From the NCBI GenBank assembly GCA_002794785.1, contig NBBA01000003.1, forward strand, positions 1,674,001-1,738,000: 64,000 nucleotides of DNA. The letters run 5' to 3'. The notes below the pieces were generated by a model, which made no database searches, had not been told where the DNA came from, and saw only the letters and a program-made list of their open reading frames with translations. The stretch comes from Coniferiporia sulphurascens (taxonomy: Eukaryota; Basidiomycota; Agaricomycetes; Hymenochaetales; Hymenochaetaceae). Numbering within the stretch: the first letter of the stretch is position 1; each line of letters opens with the position of its first letter. This document shows, piece by piece, positions 46,851-59,313 of this stretch. The translations under genes were made by a program, and so were the position numbers.

Positions 46851-47109
46851 TACATCTTACAGTGACTTACTTATGCACAATCTCTTATGATTTGCATTAA
46901 AACTAAATGCCAGTATAGCAGACTCAAGAGAGCAGAGAGCTTGATAACCGCTTGATCATATCACAATCTTGAAATACGTACCTATAGCAGGTTCCTATAA
47001 TATTAGTCGCCCCATAGATATGTGAAAATGACCGGCATCTAAACTAATAATGTATGCAAGAAAATACACAGAAATGGAGGTGCATCCGATACCCCAGGGA
47101 ACACAGTTG

Positions 47110-48247
47110 TCAGAAAAACACTACTTTCTTCTTTGAAGCAGGCGGCACGGCCGTCGCAAAGGATTTTATGGTTTTCGACATGACGCCCATCTTCACGTCG
47201 GCCTGCCTCTTCGCCTTAGTTTCCGCACGCTCCTCCATATCAACCTCAACATTCATACGCTTCAACGTATGGAAATCATCTTCGTCGGCGCCTGTGCTGT
47301 GGCCGGTGCCAACGAGGACAGTACTAGCTACATTGTCTGTGACGTTTCGCGAAATGAGTTTAGGCTAAGAGTGAGTGTCGAGAAAAAATATGACATGTCG
47401 TACCTTGTTTTCTCAGAGGACAACTCCTCGCCAAATGGGATGTCTCTCCACATAGTTTGCAGCATCCACCATTGGGGTATACACCCTTGTTTTTGTTTTT
47501 CGGACATGACGACGCTAGATGTCCCTTCCCTGAACAGACAAAACACGACGCATATGGGAGTGGGTTATTAGGGTTTTCCGTTTTCCTACACCGAGATAGC
47601 GTATGTTTAGACGAGCCACATCTAAAAATGTAACGCATAAATATCGAATATGCGAGTAAATGTAGTGCGTACATACCGATAACATATCCCCACTCGACTA
47701 GATTGCTTGGCAGATGCTCCATCCCCGCCATCTCCAGACTTCACGGTGGGACAGTCTCTTGCGGCATGTCCCTTCTCCCGGCACGCGAAGCACGTTGTGT
47801 TTATCTGCTTTTCTTGTATGCGCTTTTGTCGACGTTTTTCTGAGAGCGCAACGCGGGCGGCCTCATCTACATGATATGAATGCTATGAGCTGCGATTTTG
47901 TATGGATATATGTCCAACAAACCTGTCCGATTTTTGTCCCTATCCATGTAGGCGTTTCTTACCTCCTGGTCCTCCTCCTTCCTCCCTCCTTCTTTCGCTG
48001 TATCAATGTCTCTTGCTTCATCAACGTCTCCGGTTTGAGCGGTATTCACAGCGACTCCGTCCTTTTTTGCCTTATGCTTCGTACGTTTGTGCCTCTTCTC
48101 CGGCCGAGTATCTGCACTGCTGCTCGCCGCCTGGTCGCTGTCGTCCTTGGGGGCAGTTACAGCTTCATCGCCATCGTTTTTCTGACCTTCGGGAAAACCA
48201 GCCTCGAGATAAGTTCTCTTGCGTCCGAGGTTTGTATACCTGGTCAT
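47110..48247 (-). CDS. Four-knuckle CCHC protein (ZCCHC9-like)
   Basis: Nuclear/nucleolar-type RNA-binding protein related to the ZCCHC9 family. The start at 48247 gives MTRYTNLGRKRTYLEAGF; exon 1 ends at 47923 and is followed by shorter exons. A basic, lysine-rich N-terminal half precedes four CCHC knuckles: CFACREKGHAARDC, CYRCGSSKHTLSRC (split by an intron), CFVCSGKGHLASSC and CKLCGETSHLARSC. The end resembles the family tail (DDFHTLKR and a terminal SKKKVVFF). Stop TGA at 47112-47110. It shares a 171-bp divergent promoter with the LysM gene. Confidence 0.85.
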
Positions 48248-48418
48248 TGTAGCAGCCGCCGTCATCAATCCGGAAGAATTTCGAGGGGTCTGACCCAGCT
48301 TCCGAATGCGGCATGCGACGTTCCGAACGGATCGCCTGAGCTGGCGAGCTGGCCGCACTCTCGGCTGCTCACCCGCTACCACTCCCGTCGACGTCGAGCT
48401 CGACGCTATCTATGTCCT
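48248..48418. promoter_or_regulatory. Divergent promoter, CCHC and LysM genes
   Basis: Only 171 bp separate the two start codons on opposite strands. No clear TATA box. Confidence 0.5.
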
Positions 48419-49712
48419 ATGCTCGATGCCCGCAATATTTCGCCATCCGTAACAGGCGCGCATCTTGACGACTTCGATGTGGATGTTAACCACTGGGATG
48501 ATGACCCCGAGCTGGAAGCCTCAGCTGACATATCGACGCCTCACACTTCGTTTGAAAGCGGCCCACGGAATGAACTGGGCGTAACCTCTCTCTTGCCAGG
48601 GACGACAGGACTCAGGAGTCGGAAGCCTGGCACAAAGCGCCGCCTCAGGACTGCGGACGGCTCTTTGTCTTCTCATCCGTTGCAGATGCAATTGGTATCC
48701 GATGGCAACGGGGCGACGGCAGACGACACAGCTACGCGACCCTTACTGAGACGCTGGTTGAGTAAAGGAGCTGCCGATGATGAGATGGCACCAGAATATA
48801 CCGACTCTCATGAGGAGCATTCTCAACAAGGACTGAATGGTGACGCCGAAACAATGGTACTTATCCATGAGGTTAGATTTCGATGACAGCCTCTTGTGCA
48901 TAGATTTACAGCCTCTTTGTATGCAATCAAAGGTCTCGCGGACGGACTCACTCGCCGGAGTCGCTCTGAAATATGGTATGGCCCTTGCGGACCTGCGTAA
49001 AGCAAACCAGTTGTGGGCCTCAGATACAATCCACATGCGCAAGATTCTATATATCCCGCTGCATCTTACAGATAAGAAACGCCTCCATTTCGACATAGAT
49101 GTGTGTAAAGCCTTTGTCTGCTTGCTGAGTTACTTATTCAGCGTATCATCTTAGGCAATGATCTGTGATGGTACAGAGGTTTTTGAGGCCGGGTCCTCCG
49201 CCGGACGCAGCTTACCAGTCGTTCAACGAGTTCCTGTCTCCCAATTGTCTTTCTTTCCCCCGTCATCGCAACCCCTGCAGCCGCCTTGTGAGAAAGTAGA
49301 AAGAGCTCCAAGTGCATCTGGTCGGCATGCTCACCCGACAGCATTCAGCTTGCAGACCTCGTCTTTATTACAGTCCTTGTCGTTCCCGTCTCGCGATACC
49401 TTTTTCCCTCGTCTCTCCTCCGAATCTAGTGAAACATCGTCTACGACAAATCCTAGTGAATTATCTAGTGACCAGGAGCACGAGATGGATATTTTGGGTC
49501 AGTCGCGCAGACGGGATCGGACTCCAACAGCAAAAAGCACCTTTTTCCCTAATAAAGACCCTGCGACGCCAACAGAACGAGTTCGGAAGTACTCGGGTTT
49601 GGACCTTTCGCAGGATACTCTCTATCCCGCATCAGTACCCTTGCAGACTGAGCAGCTGAAACCATCGCCCAGGATGGAGTTTCCAGGATCGTCGGGGGGA
49701 CCGGACGGCTAA
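48419..49712 (+). CDS. Intracellular LysM-domain protein
   Basis: 399-residue protein from exons 48419-48871, 48912-49100 and 49155-49712, all in phase 0, ending TAA. One LysM domain (about residues 156-205) has the core TDSLAGVALKYGMALADLRKANQLW and ILYIP. It resembles LYSMD-type proteins of eukaryotes rather than secreted LysM effectors. There is no signal peptide, and it is preceded by 150 residues of acidic/basic linker. The region after the domain has SQLSFFPPSS and long Ser/Pro-rich disordered stretches. Intron 1 is only 40 nt with a GTTAGA donor, so that junction is the least certain. Function unknown; LYSMD proteins lack a settled role. Confidence 0.82.
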
Positions 49713-50589
49713 AGTCTGCCGGTTGCCTAGCGCTATTCTGAGACTGTTGCGGCGTCCGCTCTCAGCTCGCCTCGTATTCAAAAATTCTCGGTTCTCGGTT
49801 TTTTGCTTATGGGCGCATGCGAGGACCGGAGCCTCAATTTATATCCACTCCAGTTGAGGGTTTCGATACTACGCTCCATCTCCAGGACCCTTTCCATCAG
49901 AGCATATTTAAATGGGGATTCATTGCATTTTCTCGATGGTAGAATTTTATCTTCACATTAGTGTACGATGCGACGGGCTTTGTATGTTTCTTCCACCCTT
50001 TAGATAGATTTTGCATGTATTGTAGTAGCATATATAACGTCTTGTACGACCGCCGGCAATTAATTCCCGTCTTGCAAGCCGTATCGTCGCTATGCAGGTA
50101 TTTATAGCAGCAAACTTTCCTTATTCTTCCATATGGGCTTTTGACTTCAAATTTTTTGATGACACAATCATCGAAGCCAGTGGCAACAGTGTCTACCCAC
50201 GGTTCACGGCGGGCGAACGAATTTATAGATGTTGCGGTGCAGCGTACGGCTACGGGTGATTTAGATTGCCAGCGTTCGTCGCGATGTCCGCTCAGAGCTC
50301 TCTTGTTGTCTCACCACCATCTTGTCTTGAGGCTGGCCTCCAATATCGACCTTGTACTTGTCCATTCTTTCATTGAATTATCTGTGCACCCGCACAGGCA
50401 TCTCGTTTACGCTCTTTGAAAACGACTCGCTCAAGTCAACTCGTGTGGGTCATAACCCGAATATCCTCAAGCATATTGGACGAGCTCTAATCTTTTGTGT
50501 CATTCAGTGTACCGAACGTCCCCCCCCTCCCTTCCTTCTTCTAGCCGCAAGAAAGAACTGAAAAACGCACTACGCACTTTAATTTAACA
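49713..50589. other. Intergenic, no gene recognised
   Basis: 3' flank of the LysM gene and 5' flank of the next gene. Nothing supported. Confidence 0.5.
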
Positions 50590-51680
50590 ATGAGCTTCCA
50601 ACAGTTTAATGGCTATGGTGGTCAGGCTCACCGGGATCCCGGAAAAGTTGTTCTGGTACAGTCTTTCATCGTTTGCTACTAGAAAACCTAATCACCGTTT
50701 ACCGCGTGCTTGTGTAGTATCTTTCTCCACGGCAACCAGTACCAGATATGGTTCCGCATGAGCTTCACGAACATGTCAGTCAGTCTTCAGTCCGAGGCGG
50801 TTTCCCGATGTTCACGCGACGCATCCTTCTTCAGATATTCCCCGATGACTGGCACATGCGTACCACGGCTATCAAGGACATGGCTTTCCGCTACTACAAG
50901 CCGCTTTTTGAACGAGTGTGGCTTGTGGTTACTACCGTGTAAGCATCCGTGCGCATCTTTTCTTAGCTCAGAATTACTCACGCTCTACCCTGCTCTCCAG
51001 TGCTGTTATCGTTCTGCCTCTGGCACTCTATCAAATCATCTTCAATGTGATGTATAATGATGGTCCTTACACTACCGAACAATTCTTGCAAGCAAGGGCA
51101 GTCTCATTCGGCATTTTTGTCGGTACCATCATCCTCTTTACCGCCCCCATGCTTATATGGAAAGGAATTGTGAGATTTCTTACTAAATGCTTCCCAAACA
51201 CTCCTGACATCGAAGCAGGGCAAGAGGCGCGTACGCTCGATGCTTGCCAATTGGGAAAAGAGGGACCGAACTATGAAGGGTTCTTCCACGTTCATACCCG
51301 TGTGGTCCGCCAAGGTGCCGACGGTCTTCAAGTCGACCTGCGTGAGTTTGACTGTTGAGGTGATGGCTCATCTTCTAATGTCTTCACCGCAGATTGTAAC
51401 CATAACCACCCCGCCAAATGTCCACCCAACTGTGTTCCACCCGAATGCGTATCTGCCATCCGTGAGCTTCACAGAGTCAATCTGCTACTCTTCTCCGCTT
51501 GACTATGTGCGCCCGCAGTTCATAAACCCTCCGGCCGACGCCGGTGAGGCCTACTACTACCCTTACGCTCCAGGTAAGGCCGGGATCCCACGGATGAGCG
51601 TCGCCGGAGCCCTCCCGGTGTACAAAATCGAACTCGGCAAGGACTCGGATTATCCTGAGGACGTCAAACTTGCAGTCTGA
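50590..51680 (+). CDS. Conserved-looking two-membrane-segment protein, unknown function
   Basis: 288 residues from five exons: 50590-50655, 50718-50938, 51001-51169, 51219-51341 and 51393-51680, all GT-AG, ending TGA. Phases fit only if the 49-nt intron 51170-51218 is removed, which also removes a frame conflict. Residues 80-110 (VWLVVTTV, then AVIVLPLALYQIIF) and 130-150 (VSFGIFVGTIILFTAPMLIW) are two membrane spans. The C-terminal 140 residues are hydrophilic with several Pro/Tyr motifs (PPADAGEAYYYPYAPG). I do not recognise a family. Coherent codon structure and splice sites argue for a real gene. Confidence 0.75.
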
Positions 51681-52583
51681 GAAGGCAGTTGATTTTGTTT
51701 ACGCGTCTGTATAGGATCCATACTCGTGGACGATATGAATCTGGATTGGGCTGGTCCCTGTGTCCTTCTTACTTTATCCTTGGACTGAGTAGGAGTCACT
51801 ATTACTCTTGAGATAACGTCCGAAAGGTCGTCGCACCTGCTTTGTCCGTGTCCGAAATGAGAAAAACTGTATACATTTTTACTCATCCGTAGGATACACT
51901 AGATTGGGAAGTTTACAATATGGTACAAGATTCATTTTATGATGTGGATGCGTTTTAAGGTTGGTGATGGTTATATTTCCAAAACAGGAAAATAGTAAAC
52001 ACCGATTTTGTTAATGTACTATTAGTACTTGTATTTACTTGAGCTTCAAATTAAATGTAATCGTGCCACCTCTGCGCATATGCAGTTTGTTTACCGCCCA
52101 TGATCTGTTGATCGTCTAGGCTCTGCTTGACTCACTTTTACACATTCTAATTCCCATCTTTTTGCACCGAGTCTGCTCTTTATATCAGGAAAAGATCTGG
52201 TTGGTTGGACCGCTTGATCTTCCTGGGTTCAGACTGTCGGCAAATCTATCGACACGTTCCCCCACTGAGTGGTATATCTTCCTCACTCATCTCCGTATTC
52301 TTGTATGCCTCCGGTATCATCTCTAAGTGGGGGCTCATTCGCGAGCGAAGCTGGCTCCTGCTCTGGGTCTTGTGCACAGGTCATTCTCGGTTGTGCTCTC
52401 CCCTTGCTTGCGGTCGCGTCCTCCATTCCCATAATGCTCGTGAGGAGGCATTTGTCGTGCAAACACTCCATCGCACGCTCCCTGCTCCTAAAGAACACAA
52501 CCCGCGTACCCGCAACGTCTAGGGCTCCTCTCAACTCTGTTTACATCGCGCGGGTGAACTATTACCTGCCAGCCATCGACACC
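51681..52583. other. Intergenic, no gene recognised
   Basis: A CTTTATATC TATA-like motif near 52178 may serve the next gene. An open frame runs through 52269-52583 but reads like 5' UTR. Confidence 0.45.
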
Positions 52584-54450
52584 ATGCCGTCGCTATCCGT
52601 GACCGAAAACGACTTCGAGGGAGACGCTGCTTCTTCAATAGAAAAAGAAGACAGTGTCAGTAGCGCGTGTACTGCAAGTCCTCCTGGTCTGTTTGACGAC
52701 AAGCCACCTATGATCACGCTGCCCTCGCTGCCGTCCATTTTGTGCGAATTTACCGCCTATGCAGACGCTATCGAATCAGAGCAGCTGGCTGAGGCCAAAC
52801 AGTCGTCTACATGTCTTTTGGAGTCTGCGTTTTCTTCCATGGACGTAAATGCTCTTTCATACGAGAATTGTTCGCTGGCAGAATCCGCTTCTTGCGGATT
52901 GTCTGTCCCACTCTTGTCGACTCCGGGGGAAGACGCTGCTCTATCTTCTGAGTCAAGCAACTTGGAGCTGGCTAAGGTTTACGAAGAAATCATGCTACGG
53001 ATGGCGGAGAACTCAAGGAAAAATTCTATGCCGATTGTAATGGCAAGCAAACTATCTTTAATTGTCGAAGAACAAGATGGTATCGAAGTGTTCCATGACG
53101 CGAATAGTGATAAAATATGTGCCAATCATCTTGACGACCAGGAAATTATAGAAGAGATCAACACCTCGCAAATATCACAAACTACTACTCTCTGGTCAGT
53201 GCGTGTTGACTCACTCTCCACGCTTGGCTCTCTTTTAGCTTCTCGTCTTGCGGAATTCCCGTCAGTACCAGCCTTCCTCCCTCAAGGCCCTGGTCGCGGA
53301 CAGGTCACGCTCTTTACTGCACACTGCTCCGAGTCCTCCATACGATCGACCGTCTCATACTCAATTTCTGCGCCTGCGTCTCTCGATGTTCTTGAAATAC
53401 GTGTTGGAGACTTCCTTCCTCAGAGGGTACCTAACAGGCCGTACCTACCTAGACCGCCGGCCACTGGTATCCCTGGTGATCTGTGGGACGAGGAAGATGA
53501 CCTTCGGTTCTCTGTGTGCCTGCCACTGAAGCCTGCTGGACTTTCCAAACCGAGCCGCTATACATGGACCGCCGGGGTGTCCTACAGTCGGTCGGACAAT
53601 GGTGAGCTATGGGACGACGAGGACGACCGCCGGTTCTCCTGCATGGACAACATTGGTGCTCTTGGAACGTTTGCATCGCTTTCCACAATAAGACTTACCA
53701 CGGAGGGCGATCGCAACAAGGCCATGCCCAGTATGATTTCATGCGGTAGTCCTTCTCTCGAAGGACAGATGTGCCAGGATACGTCGTACGACGCCAAACA
53801 ATCGAGGTTTTCAAGCCTCTCCGAACAGAAAACACCAGCCAGCGACCCCGTTTCTGTCGAAGAGACGTGCTACCTTGACGCCACCTCGACAGACGGGGAG
53901 GACGACCCGGCGTACCACGACACGGTGTGTTTTAATTATAGAATTAAATCCTAACTAATTATAAGTGCTGCGCGGTTTGGCTGATGGACACTGGCAGAAG
54001 TTCATTAACACGCCGGATTCATGGTCGTCATTGCCGTCTCCATCGGCGTCTCCGTCCCTGCATCCGCGCGTATTTGAGGATCTCGCCGCGCGGCCCGCCA
54101 AACGCAGCCCGAGCTTCTGCTCGTCACGGAGCACGCGGTCTAGTCTGATGTCGCTCGCGAGTGTGCTGGACGTCCGCATCCGCGTCGGTGTCGGTGTCGG
54201 TGTCGGTGTCGTGGATCCAGATATCGCATATAACGTCTTAGACGACTCGTCTGAGGATCCGTCGACGAAGACGATGGTTAGGGCAAGCCCGAGCGCCGCG
54301 CCGCCGGACGTCGGTGTCGTAGATATGGATCTGGAGCCCGATCATGCGTACTCGTCACGGATTGTTTCGGTCCGCTTTGCGCTAAATGCACATTTTTTCG
54401 AGGGCAAGCACCGCGAGTCGGCGACTGACGCACCCGACGGGCTGGCGTAG
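52584..54450 (+). CDS. Serine-rich acidic protein of unknown function
   Basis: Start at 52584 in a good context (CACCATGCC). A long first exon runs to about 53930, then a short intron (about 37-45 nt, acceptor at 53964-53965), and a second exon ends TAG at 54450. Predicted about 605 residues, largely disordered and rich in Ser, Asp and Glu. An internal repeat GDLWDEEDDLRFS / GELWDDEDDRRFS lies near 53480 and 53605. The second exon has LADGHWQKFINTPDSWSSLPSPS and a (Gly-Val)n stretch from a GTCGGT microsatellite. No known domain. The exact donor is uncertain because three GT dinucleotides overlap. Confidence 0.6.
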
Positions 54451-55193
54451 TTCGGGGCCGTGGTGCATTCTTTTTTTTTTGCTTCGTCTTCGCCGCGACC
54501 CTTATTCCTTGCAACGGCTAGCCGTCGACTCCGAGTACGATATTCCTGTGCAAGGCACATCGCAAAGAGCATGTTTTTTTTCTCAATTCATTCTGCCCTG
54601 TTTTTATATTTGCTTTATCAAATTAGGTCGTGTCCATGTTTATCCACGTGCTTCTTTCTTCCTGTGTGTCCATCATTATTACGCAGTACATCAGACTAAT
54701 TCTACACATCTAATTGCTCTACCAAGACAAGACATTCATATACCCCAATTCACGAACCTTCTCAGCGCGAAACACCCTTTGCACGAACCAAGTACGTACA
54801 GAAATTACCCCACCCGGTCCACAAGTGATCCCACCGGAAGCTGCGGCATGCGGAGTTACATCGCCACACAGCACACTCCGTCTGAGAATCCAACGAAACC
54901 CCCGCCCTGGCCGTCATGCCACGAAAGCAGGCAGCCTACAAGAAAGCGAGCAGCAGCCGTAAACGCGCTACGAACTGGCGCTCCGGCAATCTATCCGCAT
55001 TCATTAAATTACCTGCCTCGTCAAGGGAGGCGCGCCGCTCCCTGCTTCCTGCCCTCCCTGCGACCTGCCCTGCCCTGTCCTGCATTGCAGCCGACACTGA
55101 CAGGCAGCGCCGAAAATTCATCTACCAAGTTTCCCCCCCCCGCGAAATGACGTACACGTGCATTGCGGGGGAGAGTCCGTCTTGGCCCGTGGC
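54451..55193. other. Intergenic between convergent genes
   Basis: 3' ends of the serine-rich gene (+) and PPG1 (-). No gene supported. Confidence 0.5.
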
Positions 55194-56631
55194 CTATAGG
55201 AAATACTCCGGCAGCTGAGAGGAAGCAGAGCGGAGCGGAGTGAAAGGAGGTTAGCACGGCTGGCGGAGTACGGAGATAGAAAAAAAGAAAAAAAAGCGAT
55301 GCATGCCTTGTTCCCGCCGTTCTGCATGCCCTGCTGCTGATTAGGTCCGTCTCGCTCGTTCTCCGGTGCGGCTTCAAATACGTTAAAGTGCATATCGCCG
55401 CCAGGGCCGACTTCTAAGATGCTCGCGGAGTTTCCGCATCGGTAGCAGTAGTTAGGCGCGGACCAGACAGTCGACAGGTGGTTGTCGAACAGAACGCTAA
55501 AGCCCTCCATGCACAGCTGGTGCGCGCGGAGGATGTGTGACATGTTGTTAATGTTGAGGAACTTGCGCACCACGCCCGAGCCAAAAGTGTAACCCGCACC
55601 GCTAAAAGGGAAGCAACGGGCAAATCTTAATTAGTACATATACATGTAATCGATAGCGGGTGCGGTTGGCCGGGCTTACCGCGGGGAAATCGCGAAGTCT
55701 TCCTTCTCGGGGTCGGGATCCGACCATACGAGGTCGGCCATCGGGCCCTCGTGCGGAATCTCTAAAGCGGGTGGGAAAGGTTCATTTATCAGCGTAGTCG
55801 GGTCTGCGTTAGCACTCGCCTCGGAATCTGTCTACGACTTTGATTTGGTCTATGGAGTGGATGGACGGCGATAATCCTGCATACGGAAGGAAGGAAGAGG
55901 GTCAGTTCAGGGGCGCTGCACGTGCGTTGTTCCCCAGGGAGGGGATGACTTGGGAGAGTCGCGCACGCACCTCCGTGTACGCAGAATATCTGGTTGTCAA
56001 TGACGACTGACAGCGTCAGGAAATCGAACATGTCTGTGAAGTACGTCCAGACATGCGGCGAGCCGTACTTTCGAACGCACTCCGTATAGAAGCCGTATGT
56101 CTTCCCAGCGCAGAGAATAAGCCGAGGTGTTTCAGGAGGGGGTAGGAAGAGGGCGGGACCTGCCTGTGTTACGGCCCTGGACTCGTGGTTCCCCCGGATC
56201 AGCTGTACCCTATCTGGGTATCGCAGCTTGAGGCAGGTTAGGAGCGAAATCGTCTCGACGCTGAACAGTCCCCGGTCGACATAGTCGCCTGATACCAGCG
56301 ATGAGCTTCTCATCGTGCGCCAGGCATGACACAAACGCACCAAGGAACAGGTAATTCGTATGAGGAGCGTAACCACCTATGCGAAATATCTCGACGAGGT
56401 CATAGAACTGGCTGAGTCGCACACATCAGCGAGTCGGGTCGGGCCTGTGTTGGACTGCACCTACCCGTGGATGTCGCCGACGACGGTAACGGGAGCGCTG
56501 ACGTGCACGACGTTTGACTCGCGCATGAGGACCTCCTTCGTCTTCTCACAGATTTCGCGTAAAAGCGCTTCGTGTAGAAGCTGCTTCCGTAGCAACTTTT
56601 CTATGCATTCGTCTAGGTTGAAGGGGGCCAT
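55194..56631 (-). CDS. PPG1: Ser/Thr protein phosphatase Ppg1 (PP2A family)
   Basis: Metallophosphatase catalytic subunit, 315 residues. Minus-strand exons are 56631-56465, 56411-56341, 56288-56164, 56100-55971, 55876-55820, 55761-55680, 55601-55307 and 55214-55194. All metal and catalytic motifs are present: GDIHGQFYDLVE, GDYVDRG, RGNHESR, HGG before LSPSI, and [11 protein letters not shown]. The [37 protein letters not shown] stretch is of Ppg1 type, with the [13 protein letters not shown] segment and the C-terminal YFL of PP2A-like enzymes. Introns 3, 5 and 7 have GC donors (GCAGGT, GCGAGT, GCATGC); the other four are GT. In yeasts Ppg1 acts in glycogen storage and with Far complex proteins. 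Confidence 0.9.
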
Positions 56632-59216
56632 TCTCTTCCGAGGCTGCTGTCGGATGTCGGTTGTCGTCGTCTGTGTCTATGTCGTTAACGCGCGCTCGGT
56701 CTCTCGTCGTCTCTCGTCGCTGCTTGCGCGGCAGAAGCTGCGGGGGGTGGACGAAGAGCGCCTCGGGAAACACCTGATTTGGAAATTGTGGATTACGTGT
56801 ACCCCATTCCAAACCCAGCTGATTCTCAAGGTTCAGTGTTCACTACTCTTAACAAGAAACAATTCTAATGCCAATCTTGATTATCGAGTGATTCTAAATA
56901 CACAGACTTCGGAAGGGCGTTCCAAACTAAATTTGAGGGCCGAAGCCAGGTCCCTCTTCTTCTCTCTCCTGAGTCCGACCCATATAGTAGAGAAGCCCCC
57001 AGCGCGTGAGTGAGTCGAATAGAGGAGGAGGGAGCGCTATTCAATGACTCGAATGCGGTTCTCTTACTAGGTCCCGCTAAGACGTGTACGGCCTTCCTGA
57101 GCTAAAACAAAAAATAGCTAGCTCGAGAAGCGTGCAGCGCAGGCACTACGACGGCGTTAATGCATCAGAAACGGAAGCATTCTCACCAGCCCCCAAGACG
57201 ATCGCACCATATAGGTGGTGCATGCTCAGAATATGTAGAGCCGCGTTCCCTTTCGAGATATCAAACAAACTAGCATGCAGCTGTCGCAGGAGATTTGGTC
57301 AGCGTGCCCGGACACATGCCAGCGCTCACAGAAAGGTGCCCGGCCCTCCGTGGGTCGCGCACCGATCCAGCTTGACAGACAGAGTCCATCTGAAGAGAGA
57401 CAAAATAAACAACGAATGCGAAACGTCCAGAACAGCGCGGACTAGATGATCACAGACCTGCAGCCCGAGAACGCCCTATCTACGCCGCGACAGGCGTGTA
57501 ACATGTACATGTGGTTGGAGCATCATCACAGAGGATATGCTATTAAAAAACCTGTCAAGTCATCAGAAATTCCGGTGCAATCCGCTGCGAAGCGGTATAC
57601 CATAACATGTACCTTCTAATAAGCTCAGAGTGATTGGATTGGATTAGAGACGTCGTCGCCAGCTTCAGCCGGCCACGCGGAGATGAGCATGGACTGGTAG
57701 CGAGCGGGTGGCTTTTAGCAAAATGTCGAATACCTGTCTGAGGAGTGAGCGGAAGAGACTGCGAGCCGAGATTGAAGAGAAAATTTACTTCAATGCCAGA
57801 CTTGATGCTAGGGCACACTGTTAAGTGCCTCCATAATATTATGGCGGTCCGCACATTCCGAAGGTCGGCCCCTGCTCTCCTCGGCCAAATTGGTGCATGA
57901 TATGGAAGCGCCCGAGTCGAGCAAGCTAGTTGTCATTCGAAAGAAGAACTCATTAAAAGCAGATAAATGTGATGATGCATTGCAGAACAAGCCCTGGTCC
58001 AATGGGAACATACGTTCGCGCTCGTCCTTCCCAATTGCGGGGAAAGTTCGCACTAGAATCAGAGGGTAAAGCATCATTGTAATTGTCTATAATAGCACGA
58101 TGGGATAATAGTCGTGGATGGACGGATCATCTCTCTGACGCACAGAGAATAAACCGGAACCGATCAAAAGAAAAAAAGGATGCCGGAGGAAGAGATAATA
58201 GCCATGTTTCTCGGAGCAGACAGATAGAGAGGCGCGGACAGCATCACCAATAAATGTCTGAATAATATTGTTAGACAAGGAGCATACACTTGTGATTGCT
58301 TGCGTCGAGCAGCACCGGTTAACGATTAGCCTTTTCGTGCACTGGTGATCTGTTGTATTAGCACGGGTAGGGGGAGGGGGGAGAAGAATAGCATATAGCA
58401 TAAAAATGGCGATATTATGATGGAAAGTAGTCCCTGAGCCAAAGTAATTCTAGTGACGAGGCGTGCCGAACAAAGAGAGCCCGGGCTTGTGAAATTCAGC
58501 GAGAGGACCCGACTCGATCCCGCTGGCGATCTAGCGCCAGTGAGAGGAAGGGAGTGAAACAAAGAAGCGGATAAATTGAAGAAGGAGACAAGCATAGGAG
58601 AATCAAACGGGCTTTCTGGGTAGGAGATACGTTTCAGCTCGGTCTCTGAAATACCGGGGATCGGGACTTTAGGAAAAGGAAAAGGAAAGGCGATTGCGGG
58701 CGGGTTCGCTGTCTGGTCTAGTGTCAGGACCTGCGAGAACTGTTGGCCGGAGCAGGAGAGACACGAACAAATTAAAAAAAGACAGTGCGAAAAACAAGAG
58801 AAATCACAGCGGCGTCACGGACTGCGGCAGTAGATGTGATAGAGCGTGTCCGTCGGCGAACGCCACAAGCCGCGCGTCGGACGTGCTTGCTTTCGATCCC
58901 TCCTTGCTCCCGACCACCATCTGCTCGACGCCTGCAGGCACATTCCCTGCCGCTTTCGATATTCAGCCTCTCATACCTCCTGATTGGCGCCTTCCGTCTT
59001 TATGGAAAATACAATTGATCATCTCCCCTCCGGCTCCTCATCATATCTACTGCCTCATCGCGCTTGTGTGTCTCCCGCTTGTCCGCTACGGGTAGAGTCT
59101 CTATCGAGTGCCACGCCATTGCGATGATATGACAAGCCGCGGTCCCTTACCAAGTTATCAATCGAAGTTCCCGATGGCTCTTCGCTTCAGCCCGAAATTT
59201 GTGCATGTTCTCCGCA
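56632..59216. other. Long intergenic region
   Basis: About 2.6 kb upstream of both PPG1 (-) and the zinc-finger gene (+). No coherent coding frame or RNA gene was recognised. Confidence 0.5.
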
Positions 59217-59223
59217 TATAAAA
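59217..59223 (+). promoter_or_regulatory. TATA box of the C2H2 gene
   Basis: TATAAAA about 95 bp upstream of the ATG at 59314, followed by a pyrimidine-rich leader. Confidence 0.6.
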
Positions 59224-59313
59224 TCTCGTCTTCAGCTCCCGCTCTCAGCCAGCCCTCCCCGCCCTCGTGCAGCCTCTCGCTCTTCCGGATAGACTCTTCC
59301 CTGATCGGCCATC

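Noticed and set aside
47714..48400. Plus-strand open frame across the CCHC gene
   Set aside because: It is the reverse of a well-supported minus-strand exon; only the part from 48419 belongs to the LysM gene.
51240..51680. Frameshift in the two-span protein gene
   Set aside because: A 49-nt GT-AG intron at 51170-51218 with a branch-like ACTAAA resolves the frame change.
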